NCBI RefSeq assembly: GCF_000429105.1 | Contig: NZ_KE386848.1 | Span: forward strand, 1 to 57,548 | Direction: 5' to 3' | DNA: 57,548 nucleotides | Source of the DNA: Schaalia suimastitidis DSM 15538 | Lineage (GTDB): Bacteria; Actinomycetota; Actinomycetes; Actinomycetales; Actinomycetaceae | Shown: piece after piece, positions 28,519-38,511 of the stretch | Layout: each line of letters starts with the position of its first letter | Numbering within the stretch: position 1 is the stretch's first letter | Made by a program: the position numbers and the translations under genes | Notes under the pieces: generated by a model | What the model was told of the DNA's origin: nothing | The model's database searches: none | What the model saw: the letters and a program-made list of their open reading frames with translations, nothing else

Positions 28519-31500
28519 TCAGCGTGCGAAAGCTTGGTCAAGTAACGCCCGCAATTGCTGCTGGTGAAGCGCACCGCGTCCCGCAGCTGTTGTTGCAGAC
28601 GCAGGTCGGCTCACTCGCCGCACCACCATGCCTAACGGAGCGAATAACTCTAATGCAAGGAAAGGCCACGGTCCCTGATTCGCGGGTTCGTCTTGGGCCC
28701 ACACGATCTCGGCACCTGCAAAAGGCGCCAAAGCCTCGGCAAGCTCCTCGCACGGCAGCGGATAGAGTTGCTCAATACGGATAATGGCCGTGCGCGTATC
28801 CTCCCGCGCGCTCCGTTCCCGGACAAGGTCATAGTACAGCCGCCCAGAACACAACAACACGCGGTCCACATTTGGCCCAATCGTGGGGTTGACCTCGCCG
28901 TAAACAGGTTGGAAGGCGCCGCCAGTGAAATCCTCCACAGGCGAGGTCGCAGCAGACAGGCGCAACAACTGTTTAGGCGTAAACACGACCAAAGGTTTAC
29001 GTGGCCGACGGTAGGCTTGCATACGCAGCATATGGAAATGATTGGCAGGCGTGGAAGGCTGCACCACCCACATATTGTCTTCGGCGCACAGCTGCAAATA
29101 GCGTTCAATGCGCCCAGAGGAATGGTCAGGCCCCTGCCCTTCATAACCGTGAGGTAACAGCATGACCACTGAAGAGCGTTGCCCCCATTTTTGCTCTGCG
29201 GAGCACACGAATTCGTCAATCACCGTTTGAGCCCCAATGGCGAAATCACCGAATTGAGCCTCCCACACGACAAGCGCATCGGGACGCTCAACCGAATAGC
29301 CGTATTCGAAGGCTAACACCGCATATTCTGATAGCGGCGAGTCAAGTATTGTGAAGGACGCCTGGTCGGTGGTGAGGAATTGAAGAGGCGTAAACTCACG
29401 GCCATCACGGTTGTCGTGAAGCACCGCATGGCGCTGCACGAAGGTGGCGCGCCTGGAATCTTGACCGGAGAAACGCACGGGTGTGCCTTCCATCAGCAAG
29501 GTCCCCAAGGCGAGCAACTCGCCAAAACCCCAGTCAATTGGTGCCTTACCCAGTGCCATCTCGGCACGTTTTTCGCACAACTGACGTATCTTCGGATGAG
29601 GCGTAAAGCCTTCGGGAAATGCAGTTTGGGCCTCGCCGATACGGCGGATATGTTCAATGGAGGCAGCGGAGGTCCAGCCGATCATCATGCCTTGGCCAGG
29701 TAATTGAGATTCAGGTATTTCCCACCCGGCTTCGTCAACGTCGATATGCGGCCGCCACCCGTGTTCTCGTGTTTCTTCCAGAATCGTGGTGAGCTGTCCC
29801 TCGTAGGCAGCCGCTAATTCACGGGCTTCGTCCTCGGTGAGTTGACCACGACCCACCAGGTTGCGAACATACACGGCCCGGGTTGAGGGGATACGGCCAA
29901 TAAGGCCGTACATTACGGGCTGTGTCATCGACGGGTCGTCGCCCTCATTGTGCCCGCGTCTGCGGTAACACACCATGTCGATGATGACGTCTTTATGGAA
30001 CTCATTGCGGTAGTCGATGGCGAGTTTAGCGACGCGTACCACCTGTTCAGGGTCGTCGGCGTTGACGTGCAAAATCGGTATTTGCAAACCTTTCGCCAAA
30101 TCAGTGGGATAGCGTGTCGAACGCCCGGAGGTTGGGCCGGTGGTGAAGCCAATCTGGTTATTCACAATGACATGTATGGTGCCGCCTGTCTTATAGCCGA
30201 CAAGCTGGCTGAGGTTCAAACATTCCTGGACGACGCCCTGCCCAATAAACGCGGCGTCACCATGGACCAAAATGGGGACCACAGGAAGATCGTTGTCACC
30301 TAACTCGTCCTGTTTGGCGCGGACAATTCCTTCTAGGACGCCGTTAGCCGCTTCAAGGTGCGACGGATTGGCTGCAAGGTAGACCTTCGTTGCCAGACCA
30401 TCACCAAGGGTGAAGACGCCTTCCGTGCCCAGGTGGTATTTGACATCACCCGAGCCTTGGACTGTGCGGGGATCTTGATTACCTTCGAATTCAGAAAATA
30501 TTTGCCCGTAGCTTTTCCCTGCCAGGTTCGCCAAAACATTCAGACGTCCGCGGTGCGCCATTGCGATGGCCACTTCGTGAAGGCCTTCGCGAGCGCATGT
30601 GGTAAGGATCTGGTCGAGCAGCGGGATCAAGGATTCGCCGCCTTCCAACGAGAAACGCTTTTGCCCCACATATTTTGTCTGCAAAAACTCTTCAAAGGCC
30701 TCGGCTCGTATCAGCGTATTGAGGATGTGGCGCTGTTCGGCGGGACTGGGTACTTCGTAGGGGCCTTCAATGCGGCGCTGAACCCACTGCCGTTGAGTGG
30801 GATCTTGTATGTGCATATACTCAATGCCGACGCTTCGCGTATAGGTATCACGCAGACGGTCAAGGATATCGCGCAGCAGCATCTTGTCTTCACCGCCGAA
30901 ACCACCGGTGGGGAAGGGACGGTCGAGGTCCCACACGGACAGGCCGTATCGGCGCAGTGTCAAATCCGGGTGGCGGCGCACGCGGTAGGCTAAAGGATCA
31001 GTGTCGGCAGCCAAATGCCCACGAGAACGATACGCGTGTATTAACTCGACAATACGTGCCGGTTTCCCCTTTTCTCTCTCCGCGTCGTAGTCGTAGTCCG
31101 TTTCCCACAGGTAGGGTTCGTGGGGTATTTGCAAGGCAGTAAAGACACGATCGTAGAATCCGTCGCGTCCGGTGAGTTTCGTGGAAATCAGCCGTAGGAA
31201 CTCACCTGAGGCAGCCCCCTGAATGACTCGATGGTCATAGGTGGAGGACATATACATGGTTTTGCCAATACCCATCGTTGCCATGCGTTGGGCAGGTAAT
31301 CCCGCATAGGCCGCAGGGTAGTCCGTGGTGCCCACACCAATGATGAGCCCTTGCCCGTTCATCAGGCGCGGCACCGACGTTGTGGTTCCAAGGGTGCCCG
31401 GATTGGTCAGGGTGACGGTGAGGCCCCCAAAATCAGAGGAACCTAATTCTCCGTTTCTTGCTCGCTTCACCAAATCTTGGTAGGCGTCAACGAATTGCGT

Positions 31501-32310
31501 GAAGGTCATCATGTCGGCGCTGTGGATCACAGGCACCATCAGGGACCGGTTTCCTTTAGCGTCAGCGACATCAATGGCGAGGCCAAGTCCTACATGCGCC
31601 AGGTGTGTGATGGCGGGTTTATTGTCCACGTATTCGTAACGCACATTCATCTGCGGCATTTCACACAGTGCCTCCACCACTGCGTAGCCAATGAGGTGCG
31701 TGAAGGAGACTTTCCCGCCGACGGTGCGTGCCAGGTGCGAATTGATCAGGGCGCGATTTTCGATGAGTAATTTGGCGGGGATATCGCGCTGCGAGGTGGC
31801 AGTGGGTACCGCGAGGGAATCGTCCATATTACGCGCGGTGGCGCGGGCGATACCTTTGAGTGCGTCGGTGGAGTCCTCTAGTTGTGTGCGGCTGTTGAGT
31901 ACGGAGGCGGTGTGGCCGTGCTGTTGGCGCGTATAGGGTGAGGTGGCTTCTGCAATACAGGCGGGAGGCGCTGGCGGCAGGTCTGAGCGGGTCACGCTTT
32001 CCACGTCAAGGCCGTGTGGGGTACGCGTGTGGGTGGGGCTATCGATAGACGAGGCGAGGGCCACCACCGGCTGCTCGGTGACGTCAGGTGTAGGCGGTGT
32101 AGGTGGCCGAGCGGTAGTTGGTGCGGCAGGAGGCGTGGGGGGGACGGCAGTGCGGATCTGCGACGGGCGTCGTTCCGCCTCGAAAAATTGTCGCCATGAC
32201 TGATCAACCGACGTTGGGTCGGTTTCCCACTGCTGACGCATCCGTTCGACATACCATTTGTCATCGGTGGGGGTGTGCTCGATCGAAGTCACCGTTGTCC
32301 TCGCTTCCAT
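28519..32310 (-). CDS. kgd: multifunctional 2-oxoglutarate decarboxylase / dehydrogenase E1 with fused E2 domain
   Basis: About 1,263 residues from ATG at 32310 (MEARTTVTS). A GTG at 32292 has the better ribosome-binding site (GAGGA, 5 bases) and is an equally good start. Domain order follows mycobacterial Kgd/OdhA. The N-terminal tail contains DKWYVERMRQQWETDPTSVDQSW. A Pro/Thr-rich linker follows, then a succinyltransferase-like E2 domain without a lipoyl domain (about 165-390; SFTHLIGYAVVEAL, TYDHRVIQG). The TPP-dependent E1 part begins near residue 410 (LIHAYRSRGHLAADTDPL, MAHRGRLNVLAN, HGDAAFIGQGVVQECLNLS, CYRRRGHNEGDDPSMTQP, GQDSRRATFVQRHAV). It decarboxylates 2-oxoglutarate and feeds succinyl transfer in the TCA cycle. 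The SGNH gene follows. Confidence 0.95.
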   Translation of the reverse strand: MEARTTVTSIEHTPTDDKWYVERMRQQWETDPTSVDQSWRQFFEAERRPSQIRTAVPPTPPAAPTTARPPTPPTPDVTEQPVVALASSIDSPTHTRTPHGLDVESVTRSDLPPAPPACIAEATSPYTRQQHGHTASVLNSRTQLEDSTDALKGIARATARNMDDSLAVPTATSQRDIPAKLLIENRALINSHLARTVGGKVSFTHLIGYAVVEALCEMPQMNVRYEYVDNKPAITHLAHVGLGLAIDVADAKGNRSLMVPVIHSADMMTFTQFVDAYQDLVKRARNGELGSSDFGGLTVTLTNPGTLGTTTSVPRLMNGQGLIIGVGTTDYPAAYAGLPAQRMATMGIGKTMYMSSTYDHRVIQGAASGEFLRLISTKLTGRDGFYDRVFTALQIPHEPYLWETDYDYDAEREKGKPARIVELIHAYRSRGHLAADTDPLAYRVRRHPDLTLRRYGLSVWDLDRPFPTGGFGGEDKMLLRDILDRLRDTYTRSVGIEYMHIQDPTQRQWVQRRIEGPYEVPSPAEQRHILNTLIRAEAFEEFLQTKYVGQKRFSLEGGESLIPLLDQILTTCAREGLHEVAIAMAHRGRLNVLANLAGKSYGQIFSEFEGNQDPRTVQGSGDVKYHLGTEGVFTLGDGLATKVYLAANPSHLEAANGVLEGIVRAKQDELGDNDLPVVPILVHGDAAFIGQGVVQECLNLSQLVGYKTGGTIHVIVNNQIGFTTGPTSGRSTRYPTDLAKGLQIPILHVNADDPEQVVRVAKLAIDYRNEFHKDVIIDMVCYRRRGHNEGDDPSMTQPVMYGLIGRIPSTRAVYVRNLVGRGQLTEDEARELAAAYEGQLTTILEETREHGWRPHIDVDEAGWEIPESQLPGQGMMIGWTSAASIEHIRRIGEAQTAFPEGFTPHPKIRQLCEKRAEMALGKAPIDWGFGELLALGTLLMEGTPVRFSGQDSRRATFVQRHAVLHDNRDGREFTPLQFLTTDQASFTILDSPLSEYAVLAFEYGYSVERPDALVVWEAQFGDFAIGAQTVIDEFVCSAEQKWGQRSSVVMLLPHGYEGQGPDHSSGRIERYLQLCAEDNMWVVQPSTPANHFHMLRMQAYRRPRKPLVVFTPKQLLRLSAATSPVEDFTGGAFQPVYGEVNPTIGPNVDRVLLCSGRLYYDLVRERSAREDTRTAIIRIEQLYPLPCEELAEALAPFAGAEIVWAQDEPANQGPWPFLALELFAPLGMVVRRVSRPASATTAAGRGALHQQQLRALLDQAFAR

Positions 32311-32545
32311 GTGGCGATTGCCTACGAGGACCAAGTGTAGGCCCCTTTGGGACTAAAGTCTGTGCGTTCTGTGTGACGATTCTGTGGTCTAGCGAACGTC
32401 GCTGGATGTAGCCGCCGATGAACGCATCGTGGCAGGAAGGCATCCCACTGGGTAAACTTACTCGCATCATGGACAGTGACAGTACCGGCCGAACGTGCCT
32501 TTCTCGCGTCATTCACCTCCCTTTGGTCAAAGGGGAGGCAGCCAG

Positions 32546-33862
32546 ATGATCCTCAACATTGTGATGCTCTTGTTGGGCGTTGTCCTTACAGCGGGGACAT
32601 TCCTTTTTGTGTCCGCTGAGTTCTCGCTGGTTGCCCTTGACCAGGCCGTTGTCGAGCGACGTGCCGCTGAAGGCGACAAAGGCGCCACGCAGGTGTTGCG
32701 TGCGACAAAAACACTGTCAACGCAGCTGTCGAGTGCTCAAATCGGTATTACCCTCACGACGATCCTGCTGGGTTACACCACGCAAACTACCATCGCCACG
32801 CTTCTTGACAATGCATTGGTCAACAGTGGCGTAGCTGCGGCGCTCTCAACCACGATCGGTGTCATGGTGGCGGCACTCATCATTAACGGAATGTCAATGC
32901 TCTTTGGTGAACTGGTACCAAAAAATCTGGCCTTGGCGCATCCCCTGAAAACAGCGCGCGCAGTGGTACCCGCACATATGGTGTTTACTGCCGTATTTAA
33001 ACCAGCCATCATCGTGTTGGGAGCAATGGCGAACTGGATCTTGGCCAGAATGGGAATTGAACCGCAAGAGGAGATTTCAGCGGCACGTTCAGCCTCCGAA
33101 CTTGCGGCCCTGGTGCGTCACAGTGCTCAGGAAGGCACGTTGGATACGTCTACGGCAGCGCTTTTGACTAACTCGATACGTATTTCGGAACTCAGTGCTG
33201 CTGATGTGATGACTGACCGTGGCCGGATGCGGAGCTTGCCAGAAGAATCGACTGCGGCTGATGTCGTTGCTTTAGCGCGAGAAACGGGGCACTCGCGTTT
33301 CCCTGTTATCGGTGATGACTCAGATGATGTTCTTGGTTTTGTTTCGCTGCGCCGTGCTATTGCCGTGCCCTTTGAGCGCCGAGCGGACGTGTCGGTCTTG
33401 TCTCAATCGCTGTTAGCGGAGCCGCAACGTGTACCTGAAACGCTGGAACTGGGGCCGCTGATGGTGCAGCTGCGCGACGAAGGTCTTCAGATTGCTGTCG
33501 TGGTGGATGAATATGGTGGTGTCGCTGGCATTGTGACCCTTGAAGATGTTGTCGAGGAAATCGTCGGGGAAGTTGCCGATGAACATGACCATCGGCGCCT
33601 CGGTATTCGGACACGCCCCGATGGCTCACTTCTCATCCCCGGTACCTTGCGTCCTGACGAACTTCTTCACCGGCAAGGTATTGCCTTGCCCGACGATGGC
33701 CCGTGGGACACCATTGCGGGTCTTGTGATGACGCGCCTTGGTGCGGTGCCCACCGTTGGTGACACGATTGTCGAGGCGGGCTACCGCATTGAGGTGGCTC
33801 AGGTGCAGGGGCGGCGTGTCACGCTCCTCAGCGTGACACGAACCAATGGTGAGGTGGAATAA
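32546..33862 (+). CDS. CNNM/CorB-type membrane protein with CBS pair (first of two)
   Basis: About 438 residues from MILNIVMLLLGVVLTAG. The ATG at 32546 has AGGGGAGG 7 bases upstream. An N-terminal DUF21/CNNM membrane domain (about residues 1-190: FLFVSAEFSLVALDQAVVERR, QLSSAQIGITLTTILLGY, LFGELVPKNLAL) is followed by a tandem CBS domain (about 205-335; VMTDRGRMRSLPEESTAADV, VVDEYGGVAGIVTLEDVVEEIVGEVADEHD). A C-terminal CorC_HlyC domain comes last. Annotated as hemolysin-like in many genomes, the family is now linked to Mg2+ or Co2+ transport. It overlaps the second copy by one base. Confidence 0.93.
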   Translation: MILNIVMLLLGVVLTAGTFLFVSAEFSLVALDQAVVERRAAEGDKGATQVLRATKTLSTQLSSAQIGITLTTILLGYTTQTTIATLLDNALVNSGVAAALSTTIGVMVAALIINGMSMLFGELVPKNLALAHPLKTARAVVPAHMVFTAVFKPAIIVLGAMANWILARMGIEPQEEISAARSASELAALVRHSAQEGTLDTSTAALLTNSIRISELSAADVMTDRGRMRSLPEESTAADVVALARETGHSRFPVIGDDSDDVLGFVSLRRAIAVPFERRADVSVLSQSLLAEPQRVPETLELGPLMVQLRDEGLQIAVVVDEYGGVAGIVTLEDVVEEIVGEVADEHDHRRLGIRTRPDGSLLIPGTLRPDELLHRQGIALPDDGPWDTIAGLVMTRLGAVPTVGDTIVEAGYRIEVAQVQGRRVTLLSVTRTNGEVE

Positions 33863-34914
33863 TGAGTCCACTTGCTGCACTGGGTGTCACAGTCGTCTTA
33901 CTGCTGATTAACGCTTTTTTTGTTGCGGGAGAATTTGCTACTACGTCGACTCGGCGCAGCCAAATTGAGCCGCTCCTTGAAGCGGGTACGGTCGGGGCTA
34001 AAGCTGCGATGCATGCCCTTGAACACGTGTCGCTTATGCTGGCAATCTGTCAACTGGGGATTACGATCGCCTCAACCTCACTGGGCGTTGTTGCCGAACC
34101 TGCTTTGGCGCACCTTGTGGAAGAGCCATTAGTTGCTGCTGGTTTACCTGCAGGTAGCGCTCATGTTGTGGGATTTACCCTTGCGTTGGTGGTTGTGTTG
34201 GTTGCGCACGTGGTTATCGGTGAAATGGTGCCGAAAAATATTGCGATTGCTACCCCGCACCGCAGTTTGCTTTTACTTGCGCCGCCGTTGGTTGCTATTG
34301 GTCGCGCACTCAGGCCGATCATTCACGCTATGGATGCCACTGCCAACTGGTTTTTGCGGCGTTTTGGTGTGGAGCCACAGTCAGAGATTGCCTCAACCTT
34401 CACGGTGGAAGAAGTCGCGTCAATCGTGGAGCTGTCAGCCCAAGAAGGCATGATCGATGACGAATTGGGGCTGCTCAGTGGGACCTTGGAGTTTTCGGCG
34501 GAAACCTCCCAGTCGACGATGGTGCCCTTGGAACGGTTGATGGTCCTTGACGAGTCCGCAACGCCGGCGGATGTTGAAGAAAAGGTGGCCAGAACCGGAT
34601 ATTCACGTTTTCCTGTTGTTGATTCCGGTGGGCACATAATGGGGTATATCCACGTCAAAGACATCCTGTACGCCACGGAGGATGACCGTGACAAGCCAAT
34701 TGACCGGTGGCGTATCCGCCGCATGGAATCGGTACATGCGACTGATGAGGTTGAGGACGCCCTGCGCCATATGCAAGCCACGGGCACACATCTGGCTGAG
34801 GTGCTGCATGAAGACGGACAAACCGTCGGTGTGCTCTTCCTTGAGGATGTCATTGAGGAACTTGTTGGCGAGGTTCGTGATGCCTTACAGCGTGAATTGG
34901 GGCGTGAGTCCTAG
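33862..34914 (+). CDS. CNNM/CorB-type membrane protein with CBS pair (second of two)
   Basis: 350 residues with the same DUF21 start (LLLINAFFVAGEFATTSTRRSQIEPL), membrane core with LAICQLGITIASTSLGVVAEPAL and IGEMVPKNIAIATPHRS, and CBS pair (about residues 205-340; YSRFPVVDSGGHIMGYIHVKDILYA, VLFLEDVIEELVGEVRDAL). The C-terminal CorC_HlyC domain of the first copy is missing, so this is the shorter partner. The start ATG overlaps the stop TAA of the first gene (TAATG). Actinobacteria commonly carry such an unequal pair, and the two may form a heteromeric transporter (inference). Confidence 0.92.
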   Translation: MSPLAALGVTVVLLLINAFFVAGEFATTSTRRSQIEPLLEAGTVGAKAAMHALEHVSLMLAICQLGITIASTSLGVVAEPALAHLVEEPLVAAGLPAGSAHVVGFTLALVVVLVAHVVIGEMVPKNIAIATPHRSLLLLAPPLVAIGRALRPIIHAMDATANWFLRRFGVEPQSEIASTFTVEEVASIVELSAQEGMIDDELGLLSGTLEFSAETSQSTMVPLERLMVLDESATPADVEEKVARTGYSRFPVVDSGGHIMGYIHVKDILYATEDDRDKPIDRWRIRRMESVHATDEVEDALRHMQATGTHLAEVLHEDGQTVGVLFLEDVIEELVGEVRDALQRELGRES

Positions 34915-35067
34915 AAAATGTGACCTGAAGCCCATTATGGATCGCTGGGTGCGTGTGTTGCTCTCCACTCCTTGATCGAAAGAGTCGCGCGAAGGTCAGC
35001 CCACGAGGTAGGTTAGACAGGGTTGAAACAACGCTCAGCATGTCACCAACGAAATGAGGAGAGCGGA

Positions 35068-35913
35068 GTGACACATAAGGACACTAACTGTCCGCTGCCG
35101 ACACGTCAGCAGTGGCAAACGCGCGACGTGACGCTCAGCGGCGAATTGCCCGCCGTATCGGCCAAGCCGCGCCGTCGCCGTGCCTTCCGGTCCTTGGTTC
35201 TCGCTTCCCTTGCCGCATTGACCGTTGCTGCACCAATCTCAGGTTTTGTTAACGGTGAACGTTCCATTGCTATACCGGTGCGTGAAATTGGCACGCCCGT
35301 TGCGGGCACTACGTGGGTGGGTGCGCAAGGGTCCCTGGTGGAAGCTGATGCTTTGGGGGAAAATCTTGCTGCCGCCTCGCGTGCGCGGGCTCGCACCCCG
35401 ATTACGGTTGACGCCTGTGTGGCTGCTGAAACCGTTGCTGCGGGCGAACGCACTATTGTGAAGCAGGAACTCATCTACTGGCCGATGGGCTACGGCACAT
35501 ACAATTTCACCTCCCCATTTGGCTACCGACTGCACCCTGTGCTGGGCACCTACACCATGCATAACGGCATTGACCTGTCGGCACCGTTGGGAACACCGCT
35601 GTACTCAGTGGCAGATGGCGTGGTTGAACGAGTCGAATACAACGGCGGCATGGGTGGATATACCCGCATCCGCCACCAAGCAGCTGACGGCTCGGTGTAC
35701 TACACCCAGTATCTTCACCAAGATCTCACCTATGCCCTGGTATCGCCGGGCGACACCGTTAGCGCAGGTCAACGTATCGGTAGCGTCGGCAATACCGGCT
35801 GGTCAACCGGTCCTCACCTTCACTTTGAAGTAATTTACGCCAACGAAGAGTACCAAGACCCGATGGCATGGCTTGAAGAGGTTGGTGCCGTTTTCCTCGG
35901 CCAGGAGTGCTGA
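35068..35913 (+). CDS. M23-family metallopeptidase, membrane-anchored or secreted
   Basis: About 281 residues from GTG at 35068, with AGGAG 6 bases upstream. The longer frame to 35023 lacks any ribosome-binding site. A polar N terminus with KPRRRRAFR is followed by one hydrophobic segment (about residues 41-62), so the protein is exported or anchored. The C-terminal LytM/peptidase M23 domain (about 150-270) has the zinc ligands in HNGID and HLHFEV, and the family stretch FGYRLHPVLGTYTMHNGIDLSAP...VGNTGWSTGPHLHF. It presumably cuts peptidoglycan cross-bridges during growth or division. The stop overlaps the GDPD start (TGATG). Confidence 0.9.
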   Translation: MTHKDTNCPLPTRQQWQTRDVTLSGELPAVSAKPRRRRAFRSLVLASLAALTVAAPISGFVNGERSIAIPVREIGTPVAGTTWVGAQGSLVEADALGENLAAASRARARTPITVDACVAAETVAAGERTIVKQELIYWPMGYGTYNFTSPFGYRLHPVLGTYTMHNGIDLSAPLGTPLYSVADGVVERVEYNGGMGGYTRIRHQAADGSVYYTQYLHQDLTYALVSPGDTVSAGQRIGSVGNTGWSTGPHLHFEVIYANEEYQDPMAWLEEVGAVFLGQEC

Positions 35914-36731
35914 TGTATCCAGTGACAGGTGCGCGCGGGCCGCTTGTCATTGCGCATCGAGGCGGTGGCGCGGAGGCGCCAGAAAACAGTGAAGAAGCCT
36001 TTGAGGCGTTGCGTCGTCTAGGCGTGCGACATATCGAAACTGATGCGCATCTGAGCGCAGATGGGGTTGTTGTTGTCAACCACGACGAGACTGTCGATCG
36101 CACCTTCAATGGCAGTGGTCGTATCGCTGAGATGACTTGGGACGAGTTGTCGGCTCTTGAAGGTAAAGATGGCCAGAAGATGCGTACCCTGGAGGAGATG
36201 CTCGACGCCTTCCCCGATATGTATTTCAATATCGACGCGAAAAGCGCTGCTGTGGCCGTGCCGCTGGTGGAACTTCTCTACCGCAAAGGTGCGCTTGATC
36301 GCTGCCTTGTCGCCTCATTTTCGCAGCGGCGCCTTGACCAGTTGCGCCAGCTTTACGGGCCAAGACTCACGACTTCGTTGGGGACGGTGGGTGTGATCAA
36401 GCTTGTTGTTGCCGCCCAAACGGCCTCAGATGCCGCAGCCTGGGGTGTACCGGGCCCTAAACAGGGCGTGCGTGCGGTGCAGGTTCCCGTCACACATGGT
36501 CCACTGCGCGTGGTCGACCGGCGCTTTGTTGCAGCCGCCCACCGCAATGGTCTGGCAGTGCATGTGTGGACAATTAACGAAGCAGCTCAGATGCACCGTT
36601 TATTGGATTTGGGGGTCGATGGCATCGTCACGGACTATCCCAGCATTGCGCGCGCGGTCATGCTTGAGCGTGGCGTATGGCAGGATGTGCCGCCCCCAGT
36701 TGAAGGCGGCACAGGCGCGCCTCGCGACTAA
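35913..36731 (+). CDS. glycerophosphodiester phosphodiesterase family protein
   Basis: About 272 residues from ATG at 35913, with AGGAG 5 bases upstream inside the M23 gene. A TIM-barrel GDPD domain spans almost the whole protein: HRGGGAEAPENSEEAFE with the catalytic His/Arg and Asn, ETDAHLSADGVVVVNHDETVDRTF with metal and catalytic residues, FNIDAK, and the C-terminal HVWTINEAAQMHRLLDLGVDGIVTDYP. It hydrolyses glycerophosphodiesters to glycerol 3-phosphate and an alcohol. No signal peptide is seen, so it acts in the cytoplasm. It is translationally coupled to the M23 gene. Confidence 0.93.
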   Translation: MYPVTGARGPLVIAHRGGGAEAPENSEEAFEALRRLGVRHIETDAHLSADGVVVVNHDETVDRTFNGSGRIAEMTWDELSALEGKDGQKMRTLEEMLDAFPDMYFNIDAKSAAVAVPLVELLYRKGALDRCLVASFSQRRLDQLRQLYGPRLTTSLGTVGVIKLVVAAQTASDAAAWGVPGPKQGVRAVQVPVTHGPLRVVDRRFVAAAHRNGLAVHVWTINEAAQMHRLLDLGVDGIVTDYPSIARAVMLERGVWQDVPPPVEGGTGAPRD

Positions 36732-36764
36732 TCGACTAAAAGCGCCCGTGTGTGGCCATTGCGA

Positions 36765-38174
36765 CTAGTTTTCCGAGGGTGTGCGTGCTGCCATCGCCTT
36801 ATAGATGCGTATTGCCGACCACGCGATGATGAACGCGGTCAGCAACCATCCGACAATATTCGCCCATAGTGACTGCGCAATGAAGATGAGTGCCATCGCT
36901 GCAAGTGTGGGAACTAGTAACACGAATGCGTTAACGACATAGGCGCCAAAGCTGGGCATTGGCACACCATCGCTCTCTGCAACAGCCTTGACCATAAAGT
37001 TCGGGCCGTTACCAATGTACGTAATGGCGCCACAAAATACCGCTCCAAGCGAGATAGGTACAAGATAGAGTTCCGGGACGCCTGCGACTAGAACCATCCC
37101 GGGCTCTTGGGGCAAAACCTTGGCCATCTCGAAGAAGGTGAGGTAGGTGGGTGCATTGTCAAGGACCGCCGATAGGCCACCAGTGAATACGAAGAAGGTG
37201 ATGCGATTCAGGGGAAGGCTGGGGGCAACCTGTTCCAAGAAACGCAACGCAGGTGCCATCGTGGCAAAGATGCCGATAAAGAGGAATGCTACTTCGCGGA
37301 TCGGCGTCCAGGTGAAGGCATTATCGGTGAAACGCACCTCCTTGGATCCGACAAAATAGGAAGCCAAGGCCGCACTCACCATAACGATTTCACGCCACGG
37401 GACTAGTGCGAGGCCGTGAACGTGACCTGCGGCGACCTCGTGTGCGTCAACGGAGGGGACGAAGGCGACAGCGAGAATAATGATGGCAAAGAACAGCAGG
37501 TTAATTTTGCCGCGCAAACTCAATGGTGTGACCTGGGTGCGGTCTTGCGTCAGTGCGCTACGCGGCTCTGACGCGTAGTACATCGAATCAAGTGAGTAGT
37601 AGCTCAGCAGCAGCAGAAGAAGGACGAATGCCCACTCTGCCCACAGAGTAAATGTCCACGTGAAAGGCACACCTTTGAGGAAACCGAGGAAGAGTGGTGG
37701 GTCACCAAGGGGTGTCAAAATACCGCCGCAGTTCGCCACAATAAAGATGGTGAAAAGCACCGTGTGTACGCGATGCGTGCGTTCTTTGTTGGTTGCCAGC
37801 AGTGGGCGGATCAAGAGCATGGCTGCACCGGTGGTGCCGATAAAACTGGCAAGCACGCCACCGATGGCCAAGAAGATTGTGTTATTACGTGGTGTTGCTT
37901 CAATATCGCCCGCTAGGTGTATGCCGCCTGAAACGACGAAGAGGGCGAAGAGTAGGCAAATAAATTGGACGTAGTCGATACCGGTGGCGATGAGTGGTTC
38001 GGAACCAGCATGGGCAAACATCCAGATAGATGTTGGGATACCAAGAGCTAGAGCCACAGTGAGTTGGCTGGAATTTTTTTCCCACCAATGAGAGGTTGCC
38101 GGAATAATCGGGAGCAGCGCAATGGAACCCAACATTAATACGAAGGGGATCAATGACCACCAGGGATAAGTCAC
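36765..38174 (-). CDS. NhaD/ion-transporter superfamily sodium:proton antiporter
   Basis: 469 residues, GTG start with AAGGA 7 bases upstream. About eleven to twelve membrane segments are visible. Family-like features are GIHLAGDIEATPRNNTIFLAIGGVLASFIGTTGAAMLLIRPLL, NCGGILTPLGDPPLFLGFLKGVPF, and the second-half repeat SAVLDNAPTYLTFFEMA...YIGNGPNFMVKAVAE. The paired inverted-repeat hairpins are those of the IT superfamily (NhaD/ArsB/CitM). The close match to the group annotated as sodium:proton antiporters favours Na+/H+ exchange, but a carboxylate substrate cannot be excluded. It is convergent with the GDPD gene, with 33 bases between the stops. Confidence 0.82.
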   Translation of the reverse strand: MTYPWWSLIPFVLMLGSIALLPIIPATSHWWEKNSSQLTVALALGIPTSIWMFAHAGSEPLIATGIDYVQFICLLFALFVVSGGIHLAGDIEATPRNNTIFLAIGGVLASFIGTTGAAMLLIRPLLATNKERTHRVHTVLFTIFIVANCGGILTPLGDPPLFLGFLKGVPFTWTFTLWAEWAFVLLLLLLSYYSLDSMYYASEPRSALTQDRTQVTPLSLRGKINLLFFAIIILAVAFVPSVDAHEVAAGHVHGLALVPWREIVMVSAALASYFVGSKEVRFTDNAFTWTPIREVAFLFIGIFATMAPALRFLEQVAPSLPLNRITFFVFTGGLSAVLDNAPTYLTFFEMAKVLPQEPGMVLVAGVPELYLVPISLGAVFCGAITYIGNGPNFMVKAVAESDGVPMPSFGAYVVNAFVLLVPTLAAMALIFIAQSLWANIVGWLLTAFIIAWSAIRIYKAMAARTPSEN

Positions 38175-38301
38175 GACAATGTCCTTACTCTCGGGAATGC
38201 GGCCATTACAACTTTAGGTTGAGCGGAGCGACTTTGCCGCGGCATTCCGGGAGATGAGAGGGAAGGGCGGCTCTGTTACGCCGCAGCGACACAACAAAAA
38301 G

Positions 38302-38374
38302 TGCCCCGAACAGGATTCGAACCTGCGACCTTTCGCTCCGGAGGCGAACGCTCTATCCACTGAGCTATCGGGGC
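38302..38374 (-). tRNA. tRNA-Arg (anticodon CCG)
   Basis: On the minus strand the sequence folds as a standard cloverleaf: acceptor GCCCCGA/TCGGGGC with discriminator A, D arm with AGCTCAGTGGATAGAGC, anticodon loop CTCCGGA closed by TTCGC/GCGAA, and T arm GGTTCGAATCC. The anticodon CCG reads CGG arginine codons. CCA is not encoded. Length is 73 bases. Confidence 0.96.
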
Positions 38375-38511
38375 TAACGAGCAGCAAGTCTAGCAGCATC
38401 TTGAGCACTGCGATGCACGCCGTTGGTCACATCGTTACCAGGTGCACAAATGGCATACTTATGGAGTTCATGCGCACCATGCGCCACAGAGGATACCCAA
38501 AGGAGGGTGAT

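Noticed and set aside
35005-35025. Second iron box (GGTAGGTTAGACAGG) before the M23 peptidase
   Set aside because: Only one half-site resembles the consensus; the other half has no symmetry.
38254-38511. N-terminal extension of rpiB to 38254
   Set aside because: It would translate through the antisense of tRNA-Arg. The ATG at 38512 has an ideal ribosome-binding site and begins the conserved ATDHAGFELK region.
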